DNA of 64,000 bases, taken from assembly GCA_019973155.2 (NCBI GenBank), contig BPQB01000004.1, forward strand, positions 1,158,124 through 1,222,123, written 5' to 3'. Positions within the stretch are counted from its first letter, which is position 1. Each line of letters begins with the position of its first letter. Shown piece after piece: positions 1 to 13,900 of this stretch. A model generated the notes under the pieces. The model was not told the DNA's origin. It did no database searches and saw only the letters and a program-made list of their open reading frames with translations. The DNA is from Phanerochaete sordida (taxonomy: Eukaryota > Basidiomycota > Agaricomycetes > Polyporales > Phanerochaetaceae). The position numbers and the translations under genes are program-made.

Positions 1-891
1 CCGCACCAGGAGCATGCCTTCGACGAGGCCGTCAAGGGCGTCGACGCGATCGAGCACACCGCGTCACCCTTCCACTTTAAGGCATCGCACCCAAGCGAGA
101 TGGTCGACCCTGCCGTCGCGGGCACACTATCCGTTCTGAAGAGCGCGCTGCGGCACGGCGCCGCCGTGCGGCGCGTCGTCGTCACATCCTCGGTCGCGGC
201 CGTGCTCACGCCCGACCCCGAGCACGTGCGCCACTTCAGCGAGGCGGACTGGAACGAGCATTCCGTGCGCGAGATCGAGAAGGGCTCCGCCGCGAGTCCG
301 GGCGACATGTACCTCGCGAGCAAGACCCTCGCCGAGCGCGCCGCGTGGCAGTTCGTCGCGGAGAATAAGGGCGCCGTCGGCTTCGACCTCGTCACCATCT
401 GCCCGCCGTACGTCTACGGCCCCTTCCTCCACGAGGTCAAGAACCCCGAGAGCCTGAACACCTCTGCGCTCGAGTTCTTCAACTCGGTCGTCAAGGGCGA
501 CAAGACGAAGGAGCAGCTAACGACTATTAGGTAAGTTCCATGCCCTCACGTGCGCCACGAGCCGCCGCTGACGATCGCTTTTAGCGGCGCATGGGTCGAC
601 GTTCGTGACGTCGCCACCGCACACGTCCGCGCTCTGCAAAAGGAGGCGGCGGGCGGCGAGCGCATCATCACCTCCGCGGGCTCATGGGTGTGGCAAGACT
701 TCGTGTCCGTCGGGCACAAGCTCGACGCATCGCTGCCCGCAGGCGACGAGTCGTACGACCCGAGCAAGGCGCGCTACATGGCGTTCTTCGACAACTCGAA
801 GAGCAAACGTGTGCTCGACCTCGAGTACCACACGCTCGAGGAGTGCACGGAGGACTCACTCGCGCAGTTCAAGCAGCTGGGCTGGTATTAG
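1..891 (+). CDS. Extended SDR (NAD-dependent epimerase/dihydroflavonol-reductase type), 5' end outside window
   Basis: Two exons (1-530 and 585-891) joined by a 54-nt GTAAGT...TTAG intron; the frame is open from base 1, so the N-terminal Rossmann part lies upstream of the window. Visible motifs are VVVTSSVAAV (strand with the catalytic Ser), YLASK (the YxxxK catalytic Tyr/Lys), ICPPYVYGP, and, across the splice, WVDVRDVA, which is typical of the ketoreductase/methylglyoxal-reductase (GRE2)-like branch. Family members reduce aldehydes or ketones with NAD(P)H in the cytosol; the substrate cannot be told from sequence. The protein ends QLGWY. It converges on the next gene with a gap of about 125 bp. 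Family assignment is firm; the exact enzyme is not. Confidence 0.85.
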
Positions 892-1015
892 ATACTCCGC
901 ACACGCACACGGACTGTGAAAACGACGCATACTAGAAGATACCTGTACACTCGCATTACACTTAGACCTAGACGCAATTAATAGACATAGAGAGCAGTAC
1001 CACATCCGTCATCCT

Positions 1016-2394
1016 TCATAAACTGTCTGTCGGAGCATTGTGGGTTTTATGCTTGCTCATCTTCTGGTCGTATGCTTTGTTTACCTGACGCTCGGCTGGA
1101 CGTGATAAGAGCATCTTAGCAGAGATCCGAAGTACTTATGAGGGAAACTCACCTTCGCAGGCGACGACATTACGGTTTATATTGAAGCCCAACTCATTCA
1201 TATCCTCTTGCACCATTGCGTCGCCCACGCAAACGCCTCTGTCGTCCTCATCACATCACTGCCACTTGCGAGGGACGTAGAATCTGATTACTCACAAGAC
1301 CTTCTTTGCGCCCTCGGGGCCCTCCACAGGCGGACAGTCCTCGAGACGCTCGGCGTCGTAAATCTGCGACGCCTTGTACGCCACGGCATTGGCAGCTCCG
1401 TCTTGCGTCAGAGCAGGGTAGTCTGGCTCTTCGGCTAACTAGTGCAGATTGAGTAAATGTGCCGCGCTCTGGAAGATGGCCAATCGTACCTCCCTCGCCG
1501 CTTTATACTGAGGCGTGTTCTTGGGAAACAGCGAGGACATGATAGGCGACAGTGGGATATCAGTTTCCGAGGGGTATCAAGGTGACCAGCAAGCACGATC
1601 ATGGCTGCGGGGTCTGCAGACCTTATATACTGTTTCAGTACACAGGTACGCTGGTGACGTGCTGCGTCGGGTACTGAGGCGTTGATAGATAGTACCTGGT
1701 CGCGGTGGCGCCACATTGCATCTGCAGCCAGTAGCGTAAATGAACGAGAATAGCCCGCGGTGGCGCAGGGAACTTGCTCCACCGGTCGCTTCCCGGTTCG
1801 GCCTTCAGCCCATGAAAGCCTCCGAGCGTCGCATGCGGCTCACTGATCTGATACCCACCTAGCAGATGATAGAGTTCGACGTAAAGAGCGCCATAGCTTC
1901 TCACAAGTGGAAGATACAATCTGGACGACGTCCAAATATCTTCGAAGAGTGCTGTGGCGTCCTGCAGAGCATCACCCATTATCTGAGTCGCGACGGTACA
2001 CGGCTTACCTATAGGCTGACCTCTGGCAGCATTGAACATCTGTACGAAACCGTCGATGAGTACTGGCATATTCGCCTGCACGTTCGAAGGCCGAGACACG
2101 GAGGTTCATGTAAAGGGTGAATGGACGGCTACGCTGGCCTCCGTTGGGATCATATGCCTGGGTAGAGTCCCGCAACTTGATATTGTGCCAGTTTCCCGCG
2201 TCGAAATGCGCCGTGAGATGCTCGTCGACGGGAAAGGGCAGCGGGACGAGCGTGGACTGGTCCGAGAGCGGATACGGGGTTTGTTGTGGCGTGTTTGGGC
2301 GTCCGGGAGTTGCCGGCAGGGGGCGGCTTGTTGGAATGGGATGTTCAAGTTGGTCGCCGCCGCCTGTCCCGTTCACAAAACAATCGTGGGCCAC
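1016..2394 (-). CDS. Unrecognised multi-exon gene, possibly frameshifted
   Basis: Product not recognised. The 3' half splices cleanly: a segment with SSLFPKNTPQYKAARE, an intron with GTACGATT donor, a segment LAEEPDYPALTQDGAANAV, a short exon with MVQEDMNELGFN, and a last exon ending THNAPTDSL at 1016-1018. The 5' half has two long open stretches (one with FDAGNWHNIKLRDS, one with MPVLIDGFVQMFNAARG) that lie in different frames around 2094 with no GT-AG intron that reconciles them. The junction near 1570-1640 is also unresolved, and no clear ATG was found in the first open stretch. It may be a decaying gene, or the consensus may contain an indel. It is divergent from the next gene, with about 110 bp between them. 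Confidence 0.4.
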
Positions 2395-2501
2395 TCCTCC
2401 TTTTCTTCCTTTCTCCCTTCATTTCTTCTCATTTTACGACCACACCCTGCTTATCCTTGATATCCGAGACCGCCCTCCGAAGGGAGAACGCATTGTCGAC
2501 C
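2395..2501 (+). promoter_or_regulatory. Pyrimidine-rich promoter/leader between divergent genes
   Basis: A strongly C/T-rich tract (about 2394-2440, runs of CTCC, TTTTC and CTTTC) lies just upstream of the ATG at 2502. CT-rich tracts near transcription starts are common in fungal promoters. No TATA box was seen. The stretch would also carry the start of the minus-strand gene to its left. Confidence 0.4.
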
Positions 2502-4141
2502 ATGCCGAGCACCCAGCCAGCATCCCCTGTCGACCTCCCGCCTCACCGCCCTGAACCTCTCAAGAGAAGCCACTCGGCCGCGTCGATACACTCGCTGCCT
2601 ACTCCTCCGCCGACCCGCAAGCGAAAGCGGTCGCGTTCAACCCACTCTCGCGCCACCGACAGCGACCCCGAGATCGATGACCTCGACGCGTCAGAGGAAG
2701 AAGAGGAGGTGCTCCGGCACAAGGCAGAGACGAAGGGCACCGCGCATGTTGGCGCCAAGAAGCGAAAGCTGCTTCAGGTCGACTTGATTGCGGCAGAGCT
2801 CAGCGGCAGAGCAGCGGAGGAGGACTTCTGGTCGCGCCCGTTCAACACGCTCTCAGGGAAGACTGAGGACAAGAGCGCGACATCAACAAAGGCAGGCCCC
2901 GCGTCGAGCACCCGCCAACGTTCAGAGTCGCCTCAGCGATCGCCGTCAGCATCGCCTCCCGCACGCCTTCTCAAGCGGAATCGTACCGGCTTGCTGTCTC
3001 CACCGCAGTCGAAGCGGAAGTCGGCAGCTCGTGTCAAACGGTTCGAAGTACCACCGCTGATCTTGGAGGAGCCAGAGGAGCAGGTTGAGGATGCTCCGAA
3101 GACGCCCACTCGCTTGCGCACACCACCACTCAGGGCTGCACCTGTTCCTCAAGCACCGAAGAAGGGCGGCCCAGAGCGCGATACCCCGAACAATCCATTC
3201 TTGGATAGCGACGAGAGCTCGGCTGTAACAGAGACTCCGGACGCAGAGAGCACAGTCGCGGGTCCAAGCTCGATCGCAGGGCCTCAGTTGGTCGAGAAGC
3301 CAACAGTCACTTACGTCTTGTACGTAACTCTTCGCATTGTCGCTGCGCATACCTTATTGTGCTTTCTAGCCGCGGCGTGCGCACGGAGTTCATCAATCCT
3401 CTGTATGATCCCGAGCACCCCGAGACGGGTGTCGATCCCAGCAGCGAGGCTCTTTCGAAGCTGCCCGTAGAGCACGAAGAGTTCGAGCCCTCCGAGCACA
3501 TCCTCCCGAAACGGCTCTTCGCCGCGCCGAAGAAGGCCAGTCGGCGGCGTCGCGACGCGACGCCTCCGGGCGAGGCGAGCGAGAAGCTCACCGCGAAGAA
3601 GGCACGAGCCAAGGGCAAGGCGCCCGCGCCGAAACAGAAGAGCGAGTGGGACACCTCGGACGAGGAGGACAACGCCGCGCCCGAGCAGCCCGACGCGCTC
3701 GCACTCCCGCGTACGCCCCCGCCGCGCCGCAGCCCACGCATCGCGGGCAAGGCCAAGGCCAAGGACGCCGAGCTCCGCGCGACACCCCGCATACCCGAGA
3801 AGGACCGCAGCGACCCCGCGAAGCGGGCGTTCGGCGTGCACGACAAGCCTGCGGCGCCGGCCAAGGCGCGCGCCCCCGAGCCGGTCGTCGCGCGCGTCGC
3901 GGAGGTGCGGGAGGTGCGGACGGAGACGAGGGTCAAGGTCGTGCCGGCCACGCCGCGCCACCGCCCCGACGAGTCCGAGAGCGAGACGGTCGAGGAGGTG
4001 CACGAAGTCCGCGAGACGACGCACGTCAAGGTCGCGTCGCGCCACGTCGCCCGACCCGCGGCGCCCCGCGCGAAGGCGAGGTCGCCTCCGAAGGCCGCGC
4101 CCGTGCCCGTCGAGGATGCAGAGGAGAACCCCTTCCTGTGA
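2502..4141 (+). CDS. Low-complexity, probably nuclear protein of unknown function (529 aa)
   Basis: Exons 2502-3319 and 3370-4141, with a 50-nt GTACGT...CTAG intron; the joined frame reads VTYVF-RGVRTEFINPLYD. The ATG at 2502 is preceded by GACC and follows a CT-rich leader. The protein is rich in Ser/Pro and Lys/Arg, with many SP/TP sites, several basic clusters (PPTRKRKRSRS, KRKSAARVKR) that look like nuclear-localisation signals, acidic runs (DASEEEEEV) and two NPFL motifs (NNPFLDSDE and the C-terminal ENPFL). The only segment that looks folded is the central 60 residues across the splice (TYVF to about FEPSEHILPKRLF). No catalytic domain was recognised. A chromatin or cell-cycle role would be a guess. 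Confidence 0.7.
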
Positions 4142-4774
4142 CCGCTCTTCGCGTGCCCTGCTTGCTCTTGAGCGCCGTCCCGCCGTCCCCGCCGTTCTGC
4201 GGACGCTGCCTCCTCTTGCTGCCGACCTGCGGTCGCCTTCCGTTCCTTTCACACCCGATATCTAGCGTAACACCCTACACAATGCGACACCCTATACCAC
4301 ACATACCCGCCCTGCGACACCCCATCCATACACCCCGCCTTTGCTTCGATCTTTCCATGTCTTTCTTGCGTTCTTTGCTTTGTGCCCTCCCTTGCTTTGT
4401 CGTGTGTTCCGCCGCGTCAGGCTGCGGCGAGACGGTGACGACCGCTGTAACATGTCTTCATGTCGATGTAGATAGGCATGCAGTATATACTTATGAACTG
4501 AACCTCAGGATGTATGTAGAAATCGAAGGCGATATATCAACGGCTCTTGCCGCCGGCTTTGACAACGAGACCTCCATGCGACACGGGGCACACCCTGCCC
4601 GAGGGTGCTCGCGTCTCAACTCCAAACACACGGTAGATGTCTGCGAACAGCACAGTGTATATCCATCGCCTATTGTACACTTTACTTTCTTTCCGTTCCT
4701 CCTTGTACAATTACTAGTCTTCACATCTATCGTGGTGCATGCGCTCAGCAGCGCGGACGTGCGGGCGGGGCAAG
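4142..4774. other. Intergenic between convergent genes
   Basis: About 630 bp between the 3' ends of the low-complexity gene (+) and GPI (-). It holds short direct repeats of the type ACACCCTATACCACAC around 4270-4340 and T-rich tracts. No gene seen. Confidence 0.6.
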
Positions 4775-7095
<2,321 letters not shown>

Positions 7096-7171
7096 GCTGT
7101 GCGTTGGCGGTGGTGTTCGAGGGGATAGAGGAGGATAGAGGGGACGAGAGAGGAGAGGTGGTACGGTCCGG

Positions 7172-7179
7172 GCTTATAA
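7172..7179 (-). promoter_or_regulatory. TATA-like box of the GPI gene
   Basis: Reads CTTATAAG on both strands (palindromic core) about 80 bp upstream of the GPI ATG, inside a purine-rich (GAGAGGAGAGG) stretch. Position fits a core promoter for the minus-strand gene; not otherwise tested. Confidence 0.5.
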
Positions 7180-8029
7180 GCTGGGCAGGAGATCTGCTGG
7201 GCTGGATCTGGCCGGAAGGCTGATGTCACCGCGCTGTCACCGCGTCTCGACGCAGGCGCAGGCGCCCGAAGGGCAAGCACGGCTACCGAACGAAGCCGTC
7301 GCGTCGCGTCCGCCGCTCTCACGTCCCACCCTTGCCGATCCTTACCGTCCCCTGGGCTTTCACTTGCTTTTCCGCGGTACTCGCCAGGCTGCGAACAACT
7401 CGATTTCTCTGGCAATAGGACCCGGCGCAGGACAGTCGTGGCTGAGACGGCTTACGGGGCGCGACCCCAGTCGGACGTCTGTGTAAGCTAGCGTACCCCG
7501 CACGTGCCTCGTTGTCTGGTCGACATCCCCACAGAGGCCTGGGCTGAGTCAAGCGCAAGGTCCGTACCACCACGCTGGTAGCGACCCATCGGCCGGCAGC
7601 CACGCTCGCGTCAGTCTTGCGCTTTGGGGAAACCATCCTGTTTGGCTCTGTATGCCAAAGCCTTTTGATCCTAACACTACCAAACACCTCTCGAGCTTGC
7701 CGACCGCGTCGTCCCAGAGATCCATGGCACCCTGTCGAGTCAGTCCAGCCAAGGATGCAGTTTTTGATCTTGGATTCGACGGGACTGGAGGCTCGGATAC
7801 GGTGACCTCTGCGACGCGTCTTCTGCTGGCTACACGTCTGAATCGAGCATAGGGATAGGGGCAGCGTCATGTTTCGTGACCGGGCATCTTGGCTCGATTC
7901 GGTGCGGACGTGACTTGACGCGTCGCCCGCGATCGCCCCCCGCGATGCTCCACTCCCTGCACTCTCTGAGCTCGTCGCCCCGGTCGTCGCCCTCGACGCC
8001 GACTCCAGCGAAGACTACCCCAGCGGACG
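7180..8029. other. Divergent intergenic region
   Basis: About 850 bp between GPI (-) and the next gene (+). No open frame here has introns or motifs that look like a gene. Likely promoters for both neighbours. Confidence 0.5.
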
Positions 8030-10528
8030 ATGCTCAACGATCACGACGGCGACTGGCCATGGCTCTCCTACCACGCGCTCATTCACCACCATGACGTCCC
8101 CGACGGCGACTTCCTGCGGACTTGCATGGAAGAAGTCGAGCACAACCTTGCAAAGGCCTGCCCCCTGGTCACACAGAGTGTCGATGAATATCTCGAACGC
8201 GTCCTCAAAGTCGTTGTCTTCAGCTGGACGTGTTCGCTATTCAGTGTACGTTGTGCGATGACATACACCGCAAATTCCATACTGACACCATCACAGGTCG
8301 AGACTCTGCGGGACACCGATCTTGCGCATATATACAACGTGTCCCCAGAAGACATGCAGAACCTCACTCAGGCTTTAGATGCCAACCGGAAAGCTATCCA
8401 CGGCGCAGTCGTGCTCAGGCTGGTTCCTCGCATCGTGCGATACTCTGCAGAAGACAAAGCCGGTCCATCCTCAGAGACTGCGCAAGAACGCGATGCGCGG
8501 AGACTATATGCACAAGTCGCTGCAGAACGCGACGCACGGAGACTCTATGCACAAGTCGCTGCAAAGGACGATATCGAGAACCAACCGGCGACGATAGCGA
8601 GCGACCGGAAGAGTGATAGTGAGTCTTCACTCACATGGGGTACTGCATATATGCTCACCTCCCATAAGCCTCTGACCGTGTCACTTCCCCAGCATCCCGT
8701 AAAGCCAAGCAACGACCAGGGCGCAAGCAGAGCACTCTGCGAGCACCGAAGCCGACTGGTCCCCAGGTTCAGCCTAAGACCCGTGAGTTGTGTTACGCTC
8801 GCGACCAGCTCGCCATACCACTAACACTTCTTATCTATAGCGAAGCAACGCATACAGCCGAAGAGACTCGCAGGATCGCGCATTGCAAACACAGCATCTC
8901 AACCGGGTACGTCCATAAGACTTTGTCCGAGATAAGTACGCCCTTCAACTTCATTTACAGACACCCCGCACGAACGTAAATACCGCGCTTCTCGACACAC
9001 TTGCACAATCACGACAGCCCGCCTCCGTGAGAGTGCGGCTCTTCTCGCACAGACCGCATATCCCACTACATCACCCTACTCCGGCAGCAGAACCAGCCTC
9101 AATCGGTTCTGGCAAGCAGTACTCGCCCCGGCTCCGCCCAGTTCGCCGTCAATCGCAATATCGGGCGGTCACGCGGAGTCGTTCTCACGCACAAGGGACA
9201 TGCCGCAGGCGGCAGGCGATGGCCACGACGGTATCAGGGCCAACCCTGCGAACGAAGTGTGCACCGTACCGTCACCCACTAGCAAGAGTGCCAGTGTAGT
9301 ACGGGTGATGCATGTGGATGCACCTGCAGCTGCAGCTACGTCCGCGCAAGAGGACGACGCGTCTCCGCCAATGCATACAGGTGATGGGCGACGACAAAAC
9401 GAGGTCGAGGCAGCGCAAGAAGCTTCAGCACTGCTGCCTTTGCTTCCGGCTCTCCGTCGCTCGCCTGAGGACAACCTGCCGACGAACATTAGCTCTCCAA
9501 CCGACCGACCGCACTCGGGGAGAGACGGGTCGCGTCCTGAACATCCCCAATCTCCCGCTGAAAGTCGGCCATCTGATGCACCGAAGAACTCTCAGGTCGG
9601 CTCGCCGAAGCATACAAGCGTTCCGACCATTCTTCCCAGTTCCCACAGCCCACGAGGGTTCGAGGCCGGTGCGCCCATAAGCCGCTCATCGAGCAGTGAC
9701 AGCGTCGAGCGCAGGCTCGCCGTCACGGACGATGGAGTGTCGGCCGCATGCGCTCTGCCCGACGCGCCGACATCGGCGTTGCATTCGTCCGGTCCTTTGT
9801 CTGACCATGGGTCATCGTCGCTTCCTGAGCCTACCAACACTGCTGGGCCCCTCATATGCCCAGAGAGCGTGCCCTCAAAGAGATCGGCACCCGATGTCGC
9901 CGCTCAGCCGCTACCTCCACCTCACGCGATCGTTCAGCTACCACCGCCACCTTCACATCCGGCACCCATACCAGCAGCGAAGTATCACGGAACGGCGCAG
10001 CAGAGCCGTCCATCGATCGGCCCCTCCTCATATCCGTTCTCGCACCCGTTGGTCCCACTGCCGCCAGCCCGGCCCCAGCCCGCCTCGCGCCCTCTCCAAC
10101 GTGCACCTGCGCCCTACACCTCGGTGCCCCGACCGCTTCCACGCGCACCCGAGCCCACGCCCCCGGCGCCCACGCCGGCCCCGCTGCTCCTGCACGACCT
10201 GCTCACGCGGCTCGACAGCATCGCGGACGTCGAGCTGCGCCTGCGCGTGTGGGCGCTCGACACCGCGCTGCGCTTCCTCGCGAACTTCGAGCACACCTTC
10301 CCGCCGACGTACGCCGCGCCGCCGCACGCGTTCCGCCCCGGCGCGCGCGCGTACGCCGACGCGGGCCGCGACCCCGACGTGCAGGCGTACTGCCGCCAGA
10401 TGCGCGCCGCGCTCCTCGGCGACGTGCGCCGCGCGGAGGGCGCCGTGCTCGAGTACCTCCGCGTCCGCGAGGCCGTGGGGCGCGGCGCCGCGGCGTGTGT
10501 CGTGGCGGTGCCCGCCGAGCGTGCGTGA
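8030..10528 (+). CDS. Unrecognised Pro/Ser-rich protein with helical ends (about 753 aa)
   Basis: Model: exons 8030-8245, 8297-8618, 8693-8782, 8841-8906, 8961-10528 (2,262 nt, 754 codons with stop). All four introns are 51-74 nt and GT-AG, and the frame closes. The start is the first ATG of the open frame and is uncertain. The N-terminus is a folded-looking helical region (VEHNLAKACPLVTQSVDEYL, TLRDTDLAHIYNVSPEDM) followed by two tandem 13-residue copies of ERDARRLYAQVAA and a basic stretch (RKAKQRPGRK). The middle 450 residues are disordered and Ser/Pro-rich (PLPPPHAIVQLPPPPSHP). The C-terminal 110 residues are again helical (LLHDLLTRLDSIADVELRLR, YCRQMRAALLGDVRRAEGAV). Function unknown; no family recognised. 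Confidence 0.65.
8486..8563 (+). repeat. In-frame tandem duplication, 2 x 39 bp
   Basis: Two adjacent 39-bp copies (8486-8524, 8525-8563) differing at three visible positions. They encode ERDARRLYAQVAA twice, within a predicted helix. Confidence 0.9.
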
Positions 10529-10991
10529 CGTGGCTCGCTGCCATGGTTTGTTTCACGTCATGCCGCTTTCATGATTCTTGTATAGTAGCTCAACGGAAGT
10601 CTTGGACACCCTGGATGTATTTAATTTCGCGCTTTTCTTCACACCTCTGCTTTCATTCATCTGCCCTGCATGCACGCGTCGGCGGACCATACTGCATCAT
10701 TCCAACATCATTCTCAATGAAGTCACTGTTTGCGTAACCTCGCGTCACTCTTTATGACCATCCTTCTCCACAGGGCTGGGGGGCGTGTGCATGTATTATG
10801 AGCCTTTTAGTACGGTAACGGTTGGGCGTGCTGCCCGTGAGGAGCTGTATACAACAAATTGCGTAATGCAGAAAGTCTGAGGAAAGTCTAGATATCTTAC
10901 AGACAGATGGAACAGATAACGGTGTGTCGAAACACAAAGTACGTCGAGGACAAAGTCAACAGCATGTATGATACGGGGTGGAAAGAGCGGG
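10529..10991. other. Intergenic between convergent genes
   Basis: About 460 bp holding the 3' ends of the preceding plus-strand gene and the mucin-like minus-strand gene. No gene seen. Confidence 0.6.
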
Positions 10992-13900
10992 TTACGACAG
11001 GTGCGGCGAAGGCATCTGCGACGGTGCCTGCGAGGGTCCTTGCGAGAGTCCAGGAACAGAAGAACTGTACTGAGAGCGTTCGGACTCGAACGAGTTGCGA
11101 CGCGTGCGCTCGGGCGTGCTCGCCACAGTGGGTATGCTGGACGTGCTGTACATCCGGTTGTTGACGAGCTGTCGCGCACGAGAGTCAGCCATGCACACGA
11201 CCACGCAGAAGCTGAAAGGACTCACCCCGCCTATCGGTCTAGAATAGTCGATGTCATCGCGCAAACTGATCGCTGCCGAGCTGCGCATGCCCGGGTTGTC
11301 CAGCTGCGAGCCCAGCGTCGGGTCGAGCAGACCCTCGGGTATATGCTGGCTCGAGCGCTCCGTGAGCGCGGGCGATGGCATGCCGCCGCCTGCGAGCGGG
11401 CCAAGGCCGGGCCACACGGGCGTGCCTGCGGGCACGCCGTCCTCGGGGATCGCGCCGTACTGTTCGAACATGGTAGGCGGGAGCGTACCGAGTGTCGGCG
11501 ACTGCGTTCGGAAGATGGACGAGAGGCTCGCGCTGCTCGGCCCCTGGCGCGTGATCGTCGGGAGGGTGCTGTATGGTGACTCCGTCGCTGGCCGGGGCGA
11601 GCCGAACTGCGCGGTCATGGCGTTGTTGAGCAGGACCTGCGAGGTCATGGAGGCGCGTTGCGAGGCCAGCGACGTCCGCTGCGAGGCCGTCGAGGAGCCC
11701 GAGCCGCTGCGCGGACGCCCGCCACGCACCCAGTTCAACGGTCGCCCGAGGAAGGTTCCGCTGTATTTTCGCTGGGGATTTCTGGGCTGTTTGTCCTCGA
11801 CCGGTCCACGGTACGCTGTTGGCGGGGCCTGTATCTGGGTTGGCAGCAAGCTAGAAGGACCGGGAGATGTTCGTCCGTCAGCCATGCGGTGGCCGATACT
11901 GGAACTTGACGCGCCGTGCCCAACAGAGGACAGTGGGTGCCCGTGGCCGCTCGATGACGCAGCGTGTCCGTGTGCAGAGCTGGAATGTCCGTGAGCGGAA
12001 GACCCGGCGTAGGCAAGTTCGTCCATGGAGAGTCGACTGGCGCTACGACTTGTCCCTTGCAAGGCAGGATAGCTCGCAGACCGCGGTGAGCTCGCCATCA
12101 TGAGATGCTCGGCATCTGACCCACTCGAATCCGCGAACGGGTCACTGCCATCGTGGCCGACAGAGGACGACGGCCCATGTACAGGTGACAGCGAGTCATC
12201 GGTAGGGCTGGCCCCGAGGTCGACGGCGTACGGGAGGTCTTTCCCTCCGAGCCATGCCGCGGGCTCGGGACCAAAGCTCGCATGAAGCAAGTCTGCGGAT
12301 TGCGGTGAGATGGGAGAAGACAAGTGGTGGTATTCCGATGATGAGCCATGCGGAGAGGACCGGTCGTCACTGGACCGCTGACCGGCACCCGCGAGAGTCA
12401 AGTGGGTGCTGTTGCTTCTGCGAGCGCGGGCATTGGCAGCAGCGTCGTCGGGATGTTCGAACGGATTGTTGAGGAGCGTACCGAACGACGCAGAGCCCCT
12501 GCTTGCAATGGTCGCAGCCCCAGCGTGCTGCTCGGTCATTGGGCTGCTCCACCGTGTAGCATAGTCGTCGCCATCCTCGTCCTCCAAAACCGCCGCCCTT
12601 CCACGCTCGCCGTTGGAGCCGAAGAAGTGCCCCGACCCTCCTAGCGCAGCCTCTTCCGCCTCCCGGACTCGTGTGTTGTGTTTCCGGCGAGCAATGCCGA
12701 TCCAGACGCCAATCAACACCACGAATGCGATGACTCCGATGACAAGCCCACTGATCGCTCCGGGGTTATGTGCAAGGCTGGATGAGCAGGTCAATTGGCT
12801 AATATCTTCACATAGGATCATGGCACTTACGCATTATGGCTCGTTCCAGCATTTGGGATCAGCGTTCCGGTGGCAACCGTGGTCGTGTACACTGTGGTGT
12901 GCCATGTTCCGCCGCTCGCGTACGACGATGTCACTGTGGTCGTAGTGGTAATCGTCGACGTATGGAAGTTGCCGGACGGCAGGGACGATATCGTGGCGGA
13001 GTCGCTCGCACTCGCGAGACTGCCGCTGGTGACCGGAAAGAACGGCCGGGTCGTGAACGTTACACTCAAGAGCTCACGAGACGACGACAACGACGTCAAG
13101 ATAGGAGCACTGGCGGACGAACCATCCGAAGACGATACATGTGGACCGCGCGAAGCCCCCAAGCTCTGAGAACGCGTTGGGGAAGATCCCGAGATGGTAG
13201 GCGAGGAGCCAAAAGCGGAAGACGATGCGCCTGGCGACCCGGACGATAGCGACGACGGCCCACTGAGCGAGGACCCGAACGACGAGGACGACGAGGATGG
13301 CGCAGACGATGAGCTGATGCTCGACGGCGGGTGTAGCGACAGTATTGAGCCCGGGAGCGACACCAGACTCGATGACCCCACGGACACTGACGGCAGCGAT
13401 GCCGGGATGCTCGGCGCTGACGTGATAGGAAGCGACGAGCTGCCAAACGACGCTAATGCACTGTCAGATGAGATAACCGTCGGCGTCGAGAACGGAAGGG
13501 AGGTCGGAAGTGAGGGCATCGTAGGCACGGATATCGAGAATGGTAGCGACGACAGCGCGGTGAGGGATGTGAGCACCGGCGGAAGCGAGAGCGAGAGCGA
13601 TACCGACACCGAGAGCGGAGCCGAGAACGACGTCGGCACGGAAAACGGGACGGAGAAGGTCGAGGGTACCGATACGGAGGGAAAGGTGATTTGGGGGAGG
13701 GACACCGATGTCATCAGGGACGGGGGTGGCGATGGTAGATCAGTTGAGACAGTGGGGAGTGAAAAGGAGGGAATCGATGGAATTGAAGGCGTTGAGAGCG
13801 GCGGTGTCGTGGGCGCGGTCGTGGGCGAGGGTAGCGAGATAGCGGGCGAGGTCAATGTCGGTATCGACGGCAAGGATAGCGAGAGGGAGATTGAGAGCGG

